In this document: positions 7,674-15,777 of the stretch, in pieces
Layout of the letters: each line of letters begins with the position of its first letter
How positions within the stretch are numbered: position 1 is the stretch's first letter
Assembly (NCBI RefSeq): GCF_900089605.1
Contig: NZ_LT594324.1
Coordinates: 2,046,001-2,110,000 of the forward strand
Source: Micromonospora narathiwatensis
GTDB lineage: Bacteria; Actinomycetota; Actinomycetes; Mycobacteriales; Micromonosporaceae
Direction: 5' to 3'
DNA: 64,000 nucleotides
Translations under genes and position numbers: made by a program
Notes under the pieces: model-generated
Database searches by the model: none
The model's input: the letters and a program-made list of their open reading frames with translations, nothing else
What the model was told of the DNA's origin: nothing

Positions 7674-8417
7674 TCAGAGCACCTGGGACAGGAAGCGGCG
7701 TAACCTCGGGTGCTCCGGCGCTTCGAAGACGGCGGCCGGCTCGCCGGCCTCGAGGACGACGCCGGCGTCCATGAAGGCCACCGTGTCGGCGACCTCGCGG
7801 GCGAAGCCCATCTCGTGGGTGACCACCACCATCGTCATGCCGGCGGCGGAGAGGTCGGCCATCACCTTGAGCACGCCCTTGACCAGCTCCGGGTCGAGCG
7901 CCGAGGTGGCCTCGTCGAAGAGCATCACCTGCGGGCGGAGGGCCAGCGCGCGGGCGATCGCCACCCGCTGCTGCTGCCCGCCGGACAGGTGCGCCGGCCG
8001 GGCGTCGGCCTTGCCGGCCAGCCCCACCAGGTCCAGTTGTTCCCGGGCGACCTGCGCCGCCTCGTCCTCACCGAGCTTCTTGAGCTTGCGCAGCGCGAGG
8101 GTGATGTTGCGCAGCACGGTCATGTGCGGGAAGAGGTTGAACTGCTGGAAGACCATGCCGATGCGCTGGCGCAGCGCGTCCGGGTCGTCGCCGAGCACGC
8201 TGCGGCCGTCCAGCAGCACGTCGCCGCGGTCCGGTTCGATGAGCCGGTTGATGGTGCGCAGCAGGGTCGACTTACCGGAGCCGGACGGGCCGATCACGCA
8301 GGCGGTGGCGCCCCGGGCCACGTCCAGGTCGGCGCCGCGCAGCACCTGATGGGCGCCGAAGGCCAGGTGTACGTCCCGGACGGCGAGGCTGACCGAGGTG
8401 GCGGTGACGGTGCTCAA
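7674..8417 (-). CDS. Polar amino-acid ABC transporter, ATP-binding protein
   Basis: This 247-residue ATPase has Walker [10 protein letters not shown] near residue 41, the Q-loop [13 protein letters not shown], the signature LSGGQQQR, Walker [13 protein letters not shown] and the switch His in VVTHEMGFA. The closest family feel is GlnQ/HisP/TcyC. TTG at 8417 overlaps the permease stop (TTGA) and is preceded by AAAGGA; in-frame sequence further upstream is the permease gene in another frame. It works with the permease and lipoprotein encoded upstream. Control by a SAM-IV riboswitch and a cysteine leader points to cystine, methionine or a related sulfur compound as cargo. Confidence 0.93.
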   Translation of the reverse strand: MSTVTATSVSLAVRDVHLAFGAHQVLRGADLDVARGATACVIGPSGSGKSTLLRTINRLIEPDRGDVLLDGRSVLGDDPDALRQRIGMVFQQFNLFPHMTVLRNITLALRKLKKLGEDEAAQVAREQLDLVGLAGKADARPAHLSGGQQQRVAIARALALRPQVMLFDEATSALDPELVKGVLKVMADLSAAGMTMVVVTHEMGFAREVADTVAFMDAGVVLEAGEPAAVFEAPEHPRLRRFLSQVL

Positions 8418-9193
8418 CGCGCGTCCTTTCCGGGCGGGGCCGCCGTGCCGGCGGGAGCGAGGTCGAGGTCCGGGTCGGGGAGGGCGGCCGTACGGCCCTG
8501 GCGCAGCCGCCGGTCGATCCAGTTGACCGCGTGGGTCAGCGGCACGGTCAGTACCAGGTAGAACAGCCCGGCCAGCAGCAGCGCCGACTCGTTGCCGGTG
8601 GTGGCCGCGTAGTCCTGACCGATCCGGAACAGCTCCCGCTCGCTGGCCACCAGCCCGAGGAAGTAGACCAGGCTGGAGTCCTTGATGAGCGCGATGAGCT
8701 GGTTCACCCAGGCGGGCAGCACCCGGCGTACACCCTGCGGGACGATCACCAGGCGCATCGCCTCGCCCCAGGAGAAGCCGAGCGCCCGGGCACCCTCCAG
8801 CTGGGCGGCCTCGACGCTCTGGATGCCGGAGCGGAAGATCTCGCCGATGTAGGCGGCGGCGATCAGCGACAGCGCCAGGATGCCCAGCGGGTAGGGGTTC
8901 GGCCCCCACACCTGCATGCCGAGCGGCGCCAGGCCGACGCCGATCAGCAGGATGGTCGCCGCCGCCGGCAGGCCGCGGAACACGTCGGTGTAGACCCGGG
9001 CCGGCCACCGCAACCATCGGGTACGCGAGATGCCCGCGACGGCCAGCAGCATGCCCAGCACCGAGCCGAGCAGGGCGGCGGAGACCGCCAGGATCAGCGT
9101 GTTGGGCAGCCCGACGGTCAGCATCTCGGGCAGCGCCTCGCGCATGGCGTCCCAGTCGAAGAAGGTCTCCCACAGGGTGCGCAACGGATCCAT
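8414..9193 (-). CDS. Polar amino-acid ABC transporter permease (HisM/GlnP type)
   Basis: The 259-residue protein has the five-helix layout of the HisM/GlnP family with an N-terminal [20 protein letters not shown] helix. The cytoplasmic EAA loop is seen as [20 protein letters not shown] near residue 130. A single permease gene is present, so a homodimer is expected. The C-terminal tail of about 30 residues is charged and Pro-rich. It lies between the lipoprotein gene (38 bases upstream) and the ATPase (4-base overlap). Confidence 0.92.
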   Translation of the reverse strand: MDPLRTLWETFFDWDAMREALPEMLTVGLPNTLILAVSAALLGSVLGMLLAVAGISRTRWLRWPARVYTDVFRGLPAAATILLIGVGLAPLGMQVWGPNPYPLGILALSLIAAAYIGEIFRSGIQSVEAAQLEGARALGFSWGEAMRLVIVPQGVRRVLPAWVNQLIALIKDSSLVYFLGLVASERELFRIGQDYAATTGNESALLLAGLFYLVLTVPLTHAVNWIDRRLRQGRTAALPDPDLDLAPAGTAAPPGKDAR

Positions 9194-9231
9194 CGTCTTC
9201 TCCTACCGCCCCGCTCGCTCGTCCGGACTAC

Positions 9232-10089
9232 TCAGGAAGCGGCCGACGGCGACGGCACCGCGACCGTTCCGCTGCCCGGCTTGAAGTCGGCCGGGATCGG
9301 CCGGCCCGGGTAGTACTGCGCCTGGAGCCTGCTCCAGGTGCCGTCGGCGATCACCTCGTCGAGGCCCTTGTCCAGCGCCTCGCGCAGCTTGTCGTTGCCC
9401 TTGGCCACGGCGTACGCGGTCGGGGCCGGACTGAGCTGCTTGGCGGCCACCGTGATCTTGCCGTTGCTGTCCGCGGCGGACTTGTCGCCGATCTCGGCCG
9501 GGGCGATCCAGGCGTCGGCGGTGCCGGCCTTGAGCTGGTTGATCGCGCCGTTGTAGTCGGGCACCCGTACCGGGTTGAGGTTCTCCCGGGTCGCGTAGTC
9601 GTCCTGCACCGTGCCCTGTACGACCACGACCCGCTTGCCGGTGAGCTGGTCGAAACCGCTGATCGAGGAGCCGGCCGGCACGTCGAGTCCGAAGTAGCCG
9701 AAGTCGTAGCCGTTGCCGAAGTCGACGGTCTTCTTGCGCGCCTCGGTGATCGTGATGGACGAGCTGCCCACGTCGAACTTGTGGTTGTTGACCTGGGAGA
9801 GCAGCGCCGAGAAGTCGGTGCCGACGAACTCGACCTTCAGGCCCACCTTCGCGGCGACCGCGGTGAGCAGGTCGTTGTCGAAGCCGGTGAACTTGCCGTC
9901 CTTGAGGTACACGTTCGGCGGGGCGTCGGTGAGCGTGCCGGCCCGCAGCACGCCGGCCTGGAGCAGGCCGTACGGGTTGGCGGTCCCGTCGGTGGAGCCA
10001 CCGTCGCCGCAGGCGGCAAGGCCGGTGGCGGCGAGCACGGCGGCGGCGCCGAGCGCGGCGACGCGGGTCAGGGCGGGAAGGAATCGCAC
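9232..10089 (-). CDS. ABC transporter substrate-binding lipoprotein (family 3, amino-acid type)
   Basis: A lipoprotein signal with the lipobox LAAC places Cys near residue 27. The mature part has the family-3 landmarks: KFTGFDNDLLTAVAAKVG, DVGSSSITITEARKKTVDF and LTGKRVVVVQGTVQDDYA. I chose GTG at 10089 because GGAG lies 6 bases upstream; the in-frame ATG further up adds a basic tail that does not look like a signal peptide. It should capture a polar or sulfur amino acid outside the membrane. It is the first structural gene of the operon, downstream of the leader peptide and riboswitch. Confidence 0.9.
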   Translation of the reverse strand: MRFLPALTRVAALGAAAVLAATGLAACGDGGSTDGTANPYGLLQAGVLRAGTLTDAPPNVYLKDGKFTGFDNDLLTAVAAKVGLKVEFVGTDFSALLSQVNNHKFDVGSSSITITEARKKTVDFGNGYDFGYFGLDVPAGSSISGFDQLTGKRVVVVQGTVQDDYATRENLNPVRVPDYNGAINQLKAGTADAWIAPAEIGDKSAADSNGKITVAAKQLSPAPTAYAVAKGNDKLREALDKGLDEVIADGTWSRLQAQYYPGRPIPADFKPGSGTVAVPSPSAAS

Positions 10090-10117
10090 AGGTTTCTCCA
10101 GGGTCGGATGGCGACGT

Positions 10118-10143
10118 GGGCGCACGCCGCCAACGGTGCGCCC
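10118..10143 (-). promoter_or_regulatory. Hairpin between leader peptide and lipoprotein gene
   Basis: GGGCGCAC (10118-10125) pairs with GTGCGCCC (10136-10143) across a 10-base loop. It lies about 30 bases upstream of the lipoprotein start and downstream of the leader stop. That position fits an attenuation structure whose folding depends on ribosome stalling in the leader. No U-run follows, so it would more likely act on translation or Rho-dependent termination. Confidence 0.35.
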
Positions 10144-10194
10144 GGGTTCGGGCGAGCCGCGAGGGGTGGTTCAGGGAAAGGAGGAGGTGGTGCG

Positions 10195-10326
10195 TCAGCG
10201 CGCGCCGGCGCGGCGACAGGAGTCGCTGCACACCCGCATCAGATCGACGTGCCGACGCTTGACCAGCGCGAAGTCGGCCGGGTAGGCGACGCCGTCGACG
10301 GGCGGGGTGCGGAGTTGAGCAGACAT
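10195..10326 (-). CDS. Cysteine-containing leader peptide (RRHVDL family)
   Basis: This 43-residue ORF ends in LVKRRHVDLMRVCSDSCRR, the conserved pattern of small actinobacterial leader peptides found before sulfur-assimilation and transport operons. Two Cys codons lie just downstream of RRHVDL, where ribosome stalling under cysteine shortage would change downstream RNA folding. ATG at 10326 follows AGAGGGAACC. It lies between the SAM-IV aptamer and the ABC transporter. The peptide itself probably has no function beyond being translated. The motif family is established; the regulatory mechanism here is inferred. Confidence 0.85.
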   Translation of the reverse strand: MSAQLRTPPVDGVAYPADFALVKRRHVDLMRVCSDSCRRAGAR

Positions 10327-10354
10327 GGTTCCCTCTGGTCGGTGATGACCTGGG

Positions 10355-10470
10355 TGCCAGGCCACGCTTGCACCGGCGTGCTGCCGGTGCCTGGTCCTCA
10401 CCCGGGGCACCCCACCGCGGAGGAGGGTTGCCGGCCAGCGAGCCGGGGCTTGGCGCTGGCGCTCATGACC
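10355..10470 (-). promoter_or_regulatory. SAM-IV riboswitch
   Basis: Read on the minus strand from 10470, the sequence matches the actinobacterial SAM-IV aptamer almost base for base. It contains GGTCATGAGCGCCAGC, CCCCGGCTCGCTGGCCGGCAACC, CGCGGTGGGGTGCCCCGGGTG and the closing AGGACC. A GCACCGGCAGCACGCCGGTGC stem follows. SAM-IV shares the SAM-I ligand-binding core with a different scaffold and senses S-adenosylmethionine. It sits directly upstream of the leader peptide and amino-acid ABC operon, which should therefore be switched down when SAM is plentiful. Confidence 0.93.
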
Positions 10471-10574
10471 TGGCGATCACGTTAGCAGCAGCGCCACCCG
10501 GGGCGTCCAGCCGTTATGACCACCCTCACGTGCCGCGCCTTACGTCGGTCCGGTCGGGCTGCTAGGTTTCTCCG

Positions 10575-11117
10575 GTGTTCGCCCTACCCCTGACCGACGA
10601 CGCCGAGCTGCGGCCGCTCGACCCGTGGCGCTCCGACGAGTTCCTCGCCAACCTCGACCGCTGCCGGGAGCGCATCGCCCCCTGGGTGGGCGCGTCCTTC
10701 GTCGCCACCGACGCCGACTCCGCCCGCCGGGTGCTGCAGAACTACGCCGACCGGTGGGCGCGCGACGGCGGCGGCATCTGGGGCATCTGGCAGCGTGGCA
10801 CCCTGGTCGGCGGGGTGATGTTCGTGTCGTTTGACGCCGCCCGTGGCGTCTGCGAGGCCGGCTGCTGGGTGGAGGCCGCCGCCGAGGGGCAGGGCCTGAT
10901 CACCCGGGCCGCCCGCGTGATCATCGACTGGGCGATCCGGGAGCGGGGCATCCACCGCGTGGAATGGGTGACCAAGGCCGGCAACGACCGCAGCATCGCC
11001 GTCGCCCGGCGGTTGGGCATGCGGCGCGACGGCGTCCTCCGCGACGCCGTACCCGGGCCGACCGGCCGCGCCGACATGGAGGTCTGGTCGGTGCTGGCCC
11101 CGGAATGGAAGCCCTGA
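10575..11117 (+). CDS. GNAT acetyltransferase (RimJ/RimL-like)
   Basis: The 180-residue protein has the RimJ/RimL pattern: LRPLDPWRSDEF at the N-terminus, a central WVEAAAEGQGLITRAARVIIDWA (acetyl-CoA-binding loop and helix, with Q-G-x-G replaced by GQGL) and NDRSIAVARRLGMRRDGVLRDA near the C-terminus. It should acetylate an N-terminal amine or small-molecule amine; the target is unknown. GTG at 10575 is the only start near the beginning of homology. It is divergent from the riboswitch operon, with about 100 bases between them. Confidence 0.85.
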   Translation: MFALPLTDDAELRPLDPWRSDEFLANLDRCRERIAPWVGASFVATDADSARRVLQNYADRWARDGGGIWGIWQRGTLVGGVMFVSFDAARGVCEAGCWVEAAAEGQGLITRAARVIIDWAIRERGIHRVEWVTKAGNDRSIAVARRLGMRRDGVLRDAVPGPTGRADMEVWSVLAPEWKP

Positions 11118-11190
11118 CGGGCCGGTCGCCGCGGGCCGGACGGGGACCACGCGGGGGAGTTTTGTCATACCCGTACGTGAACATCTGTCC

Positions 11191-11601
11191 ATGGCTGCCC
11201 CCGCACTGGCCGATCGGTCCCCCCAGCCGCGCGCCCTGCCGCTGCGCGAGGTCCGCACCCGGCTCACCCAGCTCGTCGCCCTCGCCGAGCTGACCGACAC
11301 CATCACCGTGGTCACCCGCGACGGCGACCCGCGTCCGGTCGCCGCCATCGTGCCCGCCTCGACGGCCCGCACCGCGGCGCAGGCCCGGGCCGACGTCGAA
11401 CGGCTGGCCGCGATCAACGCGGGCTGGTCCCGTCGCCTCGAGGAGCTGCACCGGCAGAGCAGCCGGCGACACGCGGCCGAGCGGCGGGCGCTGACCGACG
11501 CTCTCGCCGAGGTCTGGGCCGAGCTGGAGCGCCGCGCCCCGGCCGGTGACCCGGCACTCGCCCGGCTCCGCGCCGCCCACGCCGAACTGTTGCGGGACTG
11601 A
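11191..11601 (+). CDS. Phd/YefM-like antitoxin-fold protein, no partner toxin
   Basis: Residues 16-60 resemble the Phd/YefM DNA-binding fold: a LREVRTRLTQLV helix, TITVVTRDGDPRPVAAIVPAS strands. A long Arg/Glu/Ala-rich helical C-terminus follows, which is longer than in typical antitoxins (136 residues in all). No toxin-sized ORF lies immediately downstream: the next gene, 80 bases away, is a transporter-type binding protein. I therefore read it as a solitary DNA-binding or structural relative, not half of a working pair. The ribosome binding site is weak; a leaderless transcript is possible. Confidence 0.6.
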   Translation: MAAPALADRSPQPRALPLREVRTRLTQLVALAELTDTITVVTRDGDPRPVAAIVPASTARTAAQARADVERLAAINAGWSRRLEELHRQSSRRHAAERRALTDALAEVWAELERRAPAGDPALARLRAAHAELLRD

Positions 11602-11681
11602 CCGGCGCAGGTCCGACGGCCGCTGGGCCCGGTCGGCCACAATGGAGCCTCGTTCCGAGCGGCGGAGGCGGGAGGCCGGAC

Positions 11682-12788
11682 GTGAGCCAGATCAGCGAAC
11701 CGGGCATCGGCCCGCCGGAGCAGCTCGTCGCCTCGGGCGGCGCCGCCCGGTTCCGGCAGCTTCGGTTGTCGGCCCTGCTGCTGGTGCTCGTGCTGCTCGG
11801 GGTCGCGGTGGTCGGCGTGACCACCGCCACCGGTCCACCCACGCTGGCCGAGCTGCGCAGCCAGGCCGGCCTGGACGGCAAACAGGAACTCCTGATCGGG
11901 GTCAAGGACGACCAGCCCGGGGTTTCCCAACTCATGGAGGACGGGAGCTACCGCGGCTTCGACATCGACATCGCCTACATGATCGCGGCCGACCTGGGGT
12001 TCAAGCGCCGGCAGGTGAGGTTCCTGCCGATCGAGAGCGAGGACCGGGCGCGCCGGCAGGCGTACGACGGGACGAAGTTCGTCACCGTGGACCTGGTGAT
12101 CGCCTCGTACAGCATCACCCAGCAGCGCAGGGAGCAGGGCGTTGTCTTCTCCGAGCCGTACCTGGCGACGGAACAGTCGGTGCTGACGCTGCGCGACTAC
12201 CCGGGCCGGGTCGACGGGCTGGGGGACCTGCGCGGCCGTAAGGTCTGCACCCTGGCCACCTCCACCTCGGAGCTGCGGCTGCGGTCGTACGGGGCCGAGG
12301 CCAGTGGCAAGAACCGGATCAGCGAGTGCGTGCAGGAGCTCTACGACGGCACTGTCGACGCGGTGACCACGGACGCGGCGATCCTGTCCGGCTTCGTGGC
12401 GCCGCTGGCCCCCGACGCGGCCCCGAAGTACCCGCTGCGCGGGGTGAAGCCGCTGCGGCACTGGGACATCGGTGAGGACCTGGAGGAGAAGTGGGGGGTG
12501 AACACCGGCCCGAAGCCGGCGATGAGGGAGCTGGTCGACTGGTCCCTCTACCAGGCCGCCTCCCGGCCCGGTAAGGACGCCTGGGACGCCGCGTTCGAAG
12601 CGAACCTGGCCCGGGAGCAGCCCGCCAACGGGCCGCAGCAGGTGGCGGTGGGGCAGCAGCCGGAGTGTCGGAAGGTGAAGGTACGCCAGTGGCCGTGGGA
12701 GTCGATGGTCCTCGTCCCCTCGGGTCCCGCCCGTCGGGTGGCCCGGCGCGCCGGCCGGGCGCGCGGCAGGGGCAGCAGTGGCTGCTGA
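11682..12788 (+). CDS. GlnH/GluB-like substrate-binding protein with N-terminal membrane anchor
   Basis: An N-terminal helix (about residues 30-50, LLLVLVLLGVAVVGV) without a lipobox precedes a family-3 binding domain with ELLIGVKDDQPGVSQL, YRGFDIDIAYMIAADLG, VDLVIASYSITQQRREQGV and LRGRKVCTLATSTSEL. It probably faces outward and binds glutamate, aspartate or a similar ligand. The last 40 residues are Arg/Gly-rich and are read from DNA that also encodes the start of the next gene. GTG at 11682 has GGAGG upstream. With no ABC permease next to it, a sensing role with the adjacent membrane protein is plausible, similar in idea to mycobacterial GlnH-GlnX, but the partner here is not a recognisable GlnX. 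Confidence 0.75.
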   Translation: MSQISEPGIGPPEQLVASGGAARFRQLRLSALLLVLVLLGVAVVGVTTATGPPTLAELRSQAGLDGKQELLIGVKDDQPGVSQLMEDGSYRGFDIDIAYMIAADLGFKRRQVRFLPIESEDRARRQAYDGTKFVTVDLVIASYSITQQRREQGVVFSEPYLATEQSVLTLRDYPGRVDGLGDLRGRKVCTLATSTSELRLRSYGAEASGKNRISECVQELYDGTVDAVTTDAAILSGFVAPLAPDAAPKYPLRGVKPLRHWDIGEDLEEKWGVNTGPKPAMRELVDWSLYQAASRPGKDAWDAAFEANLAREQPANGPQQVAVGQQPECRKVKVRQWPWESMVLVPSGPARRVARRAGRARGRGSSGC

Positions 12789-13765
12789 CGCTGCTGCCGG
12801 CGTTCCCCGTGCTGCTGCTGGTGCTGCGCCTGTGGCAGCTCAGTCGGCAGGACATGCCGACCATGCTGCTGCTGGTGCAGTACGTCAGCCCACTCGGCCT
12901 GCTCAGCGCGCTGCTCATCGCGCTTGTCTGGGCGTTTCCGCTGGTGGTGCTCGGCACGGGCGTGCTCGGTTCGGTGCTGCGGGTCAGCGCGCCGGAGCGG
13001 TTCGACCCGGACCGGTCGCTGCTGGCGTACGCGACCGCGCGTACCCCGGGCTGGGTGCTGGCCGCGGCGTCGGTGCTGGCGGCGCTCACCTGGCAGATGC
13101 GCTTCCTGCCGGCGCTGCTGATGATCGTGCTGTGGCTCGTCGGGCTGCGGGTCCGCCACCGGTACCCGGACCGCGTCGACCTGCTGCTCGCGTTGGGGCT
13201 GGTGCTGCCACTGCTCGCCGGCCTGGTCGCGTACGTCTGGCTGGCCCCGGCGATCGTCGCCGCGCTGCGCCACGGTGAGCTGGCCACGGCGGCGCTGCTC
13301 GGGGTGCCCCCGGCGGCGGCCGTGGTGCTCACCGGGCCGATCCCGCGCCGGTCCGCGCCGCTGCTGACCCAGCTGGCGTCCTACGTGATGGCCGCGGTGG
13401 TGCCGCTGGTCAGCGGCACGGTGTTCCTGCGCGTGCCGCTGCTGCCGCCGGTGGCGGTCGAGGTCGGGCCGCCGCCGCCCGAGCCGGCGGTCGAGGTGGT
13501 GCCCGGCCAGGCGATCACGGTGACCGACCGGATGACGATCGTGATGGACAGCCACGGCCGGGTCCGCTTCCTCCCCAACGAGGAGGTTCGGGCCCAGATT
13601 CTCTGCCCCGGCCCGGAACGGCTGCCGGTCAGCGAGGTCACCGTCCAGGGCTGGCCGGTCGAGCGGACCGCGCTGGACTGGATGATGCCGCGGCAACGAC
13701 CCGAGCCGGTGGACGGCCGCTGCTCCGGCCGGCTGGAGGTGCCGCCGCGAAGGGCGAGCGACTGA
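12665..13765 (+). CDS. Multi-pass membrane protein with extracytoplasmic C-terminal domain, function unknown
   Basis: The 366-residue protein has about seven to eight hydrophobic helices between residues 40 and 265, then a C-terminal region of about 90 residues outside the membrane. That region contains AITVTDRMTIVMDSHGRVRF and two Cys (ILCPGPE, GRCSGR). I do not recognise the family. The frame stays open from GTG at 12665, which overlaps the upstream binding-protein gene by 124 bases. GTG at 12692 would shorten the overlap. Co-expression with the binding protein suggests the two form a ligand sensor or an unusual transporter. Confidence 0.65.
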   Translation: MSEGEGTPVAVGVDGPRPLGSRPSGGPARRPGARQGQQWLLTLLPAFPVLLLVLRLWQLSRQDMPTMLLLVQYVSPLGLLSALLIALVWAFPLVVLGTGVLGSVLRVSAPERFDPDRSLLAYATARTPGWVLAAASVLAALTWQMRFLPALLMIVLWLVGLRVRHRYPDRVDLLLALGLVLPLLAGLVAYVWLAPAIVAALRHGELATAALLGVPPAAAVVLTGPIPRRSAPLLTQLASYVMAAVVPLVSGTVFLRVPLLPPVAVEVGPPPPEPAVEVVPGQAITVTDRMTIVMDSHGRVRFLPNEEVRAQILCPGPERLPVSEVTVQGWPVERTALDWMMPRQRPEPVDGRCSGRLEVPPRRASD

Positions 13766-13820
13766 CGCCGACAGAGCAGCCGGAGGGCGGCCCACGCCGA
13801 CCTTTGCGGCCGGTTGACCG

Positions 13821-13862
13821 CGCCGGCGGCGGCGACCCGGGTCGAGGTCGCCGCCGCCGGCG
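13821..13862. terminator. Strong bidirectional hairpin between membrane protein and pgi
   Basis: CGCCGGCGGCGGCGACC (13821-13837) pairs with its complement at 13846-13862 across an 8-base loop, a 17-bp perfect stem between two convergent stops. Confidence 0.75.
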
Positions 13863-13868
13863 TACGGG

Positions 13869-15503
13869 TCAGTCCCGGCCGCGCTCGGCGCGGTAGCGGC
13901 GGATCAGCGCGGCGGTGGAGGAGTCCACGTCGCCGAGGTCCGGTGCGCTTCCGGTGAGCTTCGGCGCGAGCTGGTTGGCCATCACCTTGCCCAGTTCCAC
14001 GCCCCACTGGTCGAACGCGTTGATGTCCCAGACCGCCGCCTCGGTGAACACGATGTGCTCGTAGAGGGCGATCAACTGGCCCAGCGTCGACGGGGTCAGC
14101 TTCGGCGCGATGATCGACGTGGTCGGGTGGTTGCCGGGCATCACCCGGTGCGGCACCACGTCGGCCGGGGTGCCCTCCGCCTCGACCTGTTCCCGGGTAC
14201 GTCCGAACGCGAGCGCGGCGGTCTGTCCGAGGAAGTTCGACATGAACAGGTCGTGCATGTCCCCGAGGTCGTGGTTGGGCTGGCTGAACGCGATGAAGTC
14301 GGCCGGGACGAGCCGCGTCCCCTGGTGGATCAGCTGGTAGAAGGCGTGCTGACCGTTGGTGCCGGGCTCGCCCCAGAAGATCTCCCCGGTCGGGTACGTC
14401 ACCGGGGTGCCGTCGACGGTCACCGACTTGCCGTTGCTCTCCATGGTGAGCTGTTGCAGGTACGCCGGGAACCGGTGCAGGTACTGCGCGTACGGCAGCA
14501 CCGCGTGGGTCTGCGCGCCGAGGAAATCGGTGTACCAGACGTTGAGCAGGCCCAGCAGCGCCGGCAGGTTCCGCTCGACCGGCGTGGTGCGGAAGTGCTC
14601 GTCGACGGCGTGGTAGCCGGCCAGCATGTCCCGGAACCGTTGCGGCCCGATCGCCAGCATCACCGACAGCCCGACCGCCGAGGGCAGCGAGTACCGGCCG
14701 CCCACCCAGTCCCAGAAGCCGAACATGTTCTCCGGGTCGATGCCGAAGTCGCGGACCCGCTGCTCGTTGGTGCTGATCGCGACGAAATGCCGGGCGATCG
14801 CGGAGTCTTCCGCGTCCAGCCCGGCGAGCAGCCAGCGCCGGGCCTGGTCGGCGTTGGCCAGGGTCTCCTGGGTGGTGAACGACTTGGAGACCACGACGAA
14901 AAGCGTGCTGGCCGGGTCCAGGTCGGTGGTCTTGTCGTGGATGTCGGTCGGGTCGACGTTGGACACGAACCGGCAGGAGATCCCGGCGTCCCGGTACGCC
15001 TTCAGCGCCTCGTACGCCATCACGGGCCCGAGGTCGGAGCCGCCGATGCCGATGTTGACCACGGTGGTGATCCGCTCGCCGGTGTATCCACGCCAACTGC
15101 CCGAGCGTACCCGGTCGGCGAAGGCCGACATCCGGTCGAGCACGGCGTGCACGTCGGCGACCACGTCCTGCCCGTCGACCGTCAGCGAGGCGTCGCGCGG
15201 CAGGCGCAGCGCGGTGTGCAGCACGGCGCGGTCCTCGGTGGAGTTGATGTGCTCGCCGGCGAACATGGCGGCGATCCGGTCGGTCAGCCGGACCCGCTCC
15301 GCGAGCGCGGTGAGCAGGCGCAGCGTCTCGTCGGTGACCAGGTTCTTGCTGTAGTCCACGTGCAGGTCGGCGACGTCGCCGGTGAGCCGGGCACCTCGCT
15401 GCCCGTCGGTGGCGAACAGCTCCCGCAGGTGGGTGTCGCGCAGCGCCTCGGCATGTTTGCGCAGGGCCTGCCATTCGTCCGTGGTGGTGACGTCCACAGC
15501 CAT
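13869..15503 (-). CDS. pgi: Glucose-6-phosphate isomerase
   Basis: The 544-residue length is typical. Recognisable motifs are [20 protein letters not shown] near residue 150, the sugar-phosphate loop [12 protein letters not shown] near residue 205, the catalytic Glu/His region MESNGKS and [15 protein letters not shown] near residues 350-390, and the C-terminal Lys in [11 protein letters not shown]. It interconverts glucose 6-phosphate and fructose 6-phosphate in the cytosol. ATG at 15503 is preceded by AAGGAGAG at good spacing. It is a single gene, divergent from an aldo/keto reductase. Confidence 0.97.
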   Translation of the reverse strand: MAVDVTTTDEWQALRKHAEALRDTHLRELFATDGQRGARLTGDVADLHVDYSKNLVTDETLRLLTALAERVRLTDRIAAMFAGEHINSTEDRAVLHTALRLPRDASLTVDGQDVVADVHAVLDRMSAFADRVRSGSWRGYTGERITTVVNIGIGGSDLGPVMAYEALKAYRDAGISCRFVSNVDPTDIHDKTTDLDPASTLFVVVSKSFTTQETLANADQARRWLLAGLDAEDSAIARHFVAISTNEQRVRDFGIDPENMFGFWDWVGGRYSLPSAVGLSVMLAIGPQRFRDMLAGYHAVDEHFRTTPVERNLPALLGLLNVWYTDFLGAQTHAVLPYAQYLHRFPAYLQQLTMESNGKSVTVDGTPVTYPTGEIFWGEPGTNGQHAFYQLIHQGTRLVPADFIAFSQPNHDLGDMHDLFMSNFLGQTAALAFGRTREQVEAEGTPADVVPHRVMPGNHPTTSIIAPKLTPSTLGQLIALYEHIVFTEAAVWDINAFDQWGVELGKVMANQLAPKLTGSAPDLGDVDSSTAALIRRYRAERGRD

Positions 15504-15777
15504 CGGGTCGATCTCTCCTTCACGACGAGGTCTGCCAGCGGGCCGTCGTCGCCCCGCTGCGGCGACCCCATCAGCCTGCCACCCGAAGGAGGCCGGCGCG
15601 ACGCGACCCGACATCGCCCATCCCTTGGACGTCGGATGTCGACCGGCCGCCGTTGGGACGCCTGTTCGACCCACGCCGCCACCCGGTCGGTCCGATTGAC
15701 CTCGAGTGCACTCGAAATCCTACGGTGGCCGGACCGCCCGCCGTCCGATCCGGCGGGTCCATCGGAAGGAGCAACCC

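Noticed and set aside
11191..11601. Possible toxin-antitoxin module
   Set aside because: The Phd-like protein has no toxin-sized partner on either side in the same direction, and its C-terminus is not antitoxin-like.
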